DNA of 64,000 nt, from contig NZ_PGUY01000063.1 in assembly GCF_002863585.1 (NCBI RefSeq), positions 1-64,000 on the forward strand, given 5' to 3'. Both the position numbers and the translations under genes were made by a program. The notes below the pieces were generated by a model that was not told where the DNA came from, searched no databases, and saw only the letters and a list, made by a program, of their open reading frames with translations. Below are positions 63,632 through 64,000 of the stretch, in pieces (position 1 is the first letter of the stretch; the number at the start of each line of letters is the position of its first letter). This DNA is from Peribacillus deserti. Lineage in GTDB: Bacteria; Bacillota; Bacilli; Bacillales; DSM-1321.

Positions 63632-64000
63632 ATGAAAAAGTTTATCGCAACCACAGCAATTGCTTCAGCTCTTATGTTATCGCCATTACAAGCCTTCGCA
63701 AATATCGGGGATGTCACTTTAAAACCAGCACAGACACATACAGATGTAAAACAACTGCAGGCCTTATTAAAAGTAAAATCCTACTTCAATTATACTGGTT
63801 CTTATACAACTTATTATGGTTCATATACGACTGATGCTGTTAAGAGGTTTCAGCGTGCAAAAGGCCTGACAGCAGATGGTATCTCAGGGTCTACTACATA
63901 TAAGGCACTTGGAGTTTATAAAGTAGATAATACAAGATTAATACATTTCGCCAAGAAATTCATGGGTGTTCCATATGTTTGGGGAGGAACGTCTCCTTCT
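63632..64000 (+). CDS. NlpC/P60-type cell-wall hydrolase, partial (runs off window)
   Basis: ATG after GGGGGAAAAGGAAATAAT. Signal peptide ending LSPLQAFA. A peptidoglycan-binding type 1 domain follows (DVKQLQALLKVKSYFNYTGS, YTTDAVKRFQRAKGLTADG). The frame enters FAKKFMGVPYVWGGTSPS, the start of an NlpC/P60 gamma-D-glutamyl endopeptidase, before the window ends. It would cut peptide cross-links of the wall. The WalR box upstream fits the known control of such autolysins. Confidence 0.85.
   Translation, partial: MKKFIATTAIASALMLSPLQAFANIGDVTLKPAQTHTDVKQLQALLKVKSYFNYTGSYTTYYGSYTTDAVKRFQRAKGLTADGISGSTTYKALGVYKVDNTRLIHFAKKFMGVPYVWGGTSPS

Noticed and set aside
1-64000. tRNA or rRNA genes
   Set aside because: No tRNA T-loop (GGTTCGAATCC-like) with a matching acceptor stem, and no rRNA sequence, was recognised on either strand.

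Overview
The window looks like a chromosomal segment of a Bacillaceae bacterium (Bacillus in the broad sense; genus not resolvable). Supporting signs are the AT-rich composition, strong AGGAGG-type ribosome binding sites, frequent TTG and GTG starts, a Firmicutes-type dif site, Bacillus-type LexA (GAAC-N4-GTTC) and WalR (TGTWAH-N5-TGTWAH) boxes, a YolD protein, a DUF3006 protein and Gram-positive lipoproteins. The dif-like site suggests the replication terminus, a frequent landing place for mobile DNA.

Layout. 1-8.3 kb is a decayed accessory region: a dispersed small repeat, a small zinc protein, a half dif site, the C-terminal part of an SMC/RecF-like ATPase, a multi-pass membrane protein, two PD-(D/E)XK nuclease-like proteins and scattered relics of a Xer-like recombinase. 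8.5-10.6 kb holds a DUF3006 gene and broken genes, including a yolD copy whose 5' part is inverted. 10.6-16.7 kb is an intact metabolic block: a SufS/class V aminotransferase-like enzyme, then a PRD/PTS regulator with an ascorbate-type EIIA-EIIB-EIIC set. 17-28.6 kb carries a secreted beta-helix protein, many frameshifted genes (NERD, patatin, others), an IS1595-type transposase remnant, an SOS-controlled yolD, several small hypothetical genes, two lipoproteins and more copies of the small repeat. 28.8-36.1 kb holds an ATP-dependent DNA ligase and an arsenic island: ArsR-1 with four matching operator palindromes, an ArsN-like acetyltransferase, a flavoprotein with a Cys-Cys-rich tail, and a separate arsR-arsB-arsC operon, with an unrelated M50 protease between them.

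36-42.2 kb has a ParB-like protein, an XRE regulator, an IS21-like terminal repeat remnant and an unusual cytosolic LRR-ankyrin protein. 42.7-54.2 kb is the most interesting part: a LAGLIDADG-type protein, a duplicated excisionase-like plus CHC2-like zinc-ribbon gene pair (one copy decayed), a 686-residue divergent tyrosine recombinase, a further excisionase-like gene, a 367-residue tyrosine recombinase, and then a giant P-loop NTPase/helical-repeat/PLD-like protein that is split in two by one missing base. I read this as a mobile module carrying a candidate anti-phage STAND protein. A frameshifted Xer-like recombinase and a nearly complete dif site (55.4 kb) follow. 55.8-64 kb is ordinary chromosome: a metalloprotease-like protein, a GyrI-like protein, an APH-fold kinase, an NCS2 purine permease with a divergent LysR gene, threonine synthase, a zinc-ribbon protein, a 20-21 bp periodic repeat array and the start of a WalR-type cell-wall hydrolase.

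Two dif-like sites in the same orientation bound a 54.4 kb segment, which suggests repeated Xer-dependent acquisition. At least nine reading frames in the accessory part differ from an intact gene by one or two single-base indels, several in homopolymers. Real decay and sequencing error cannot be separated from this sequence alone.
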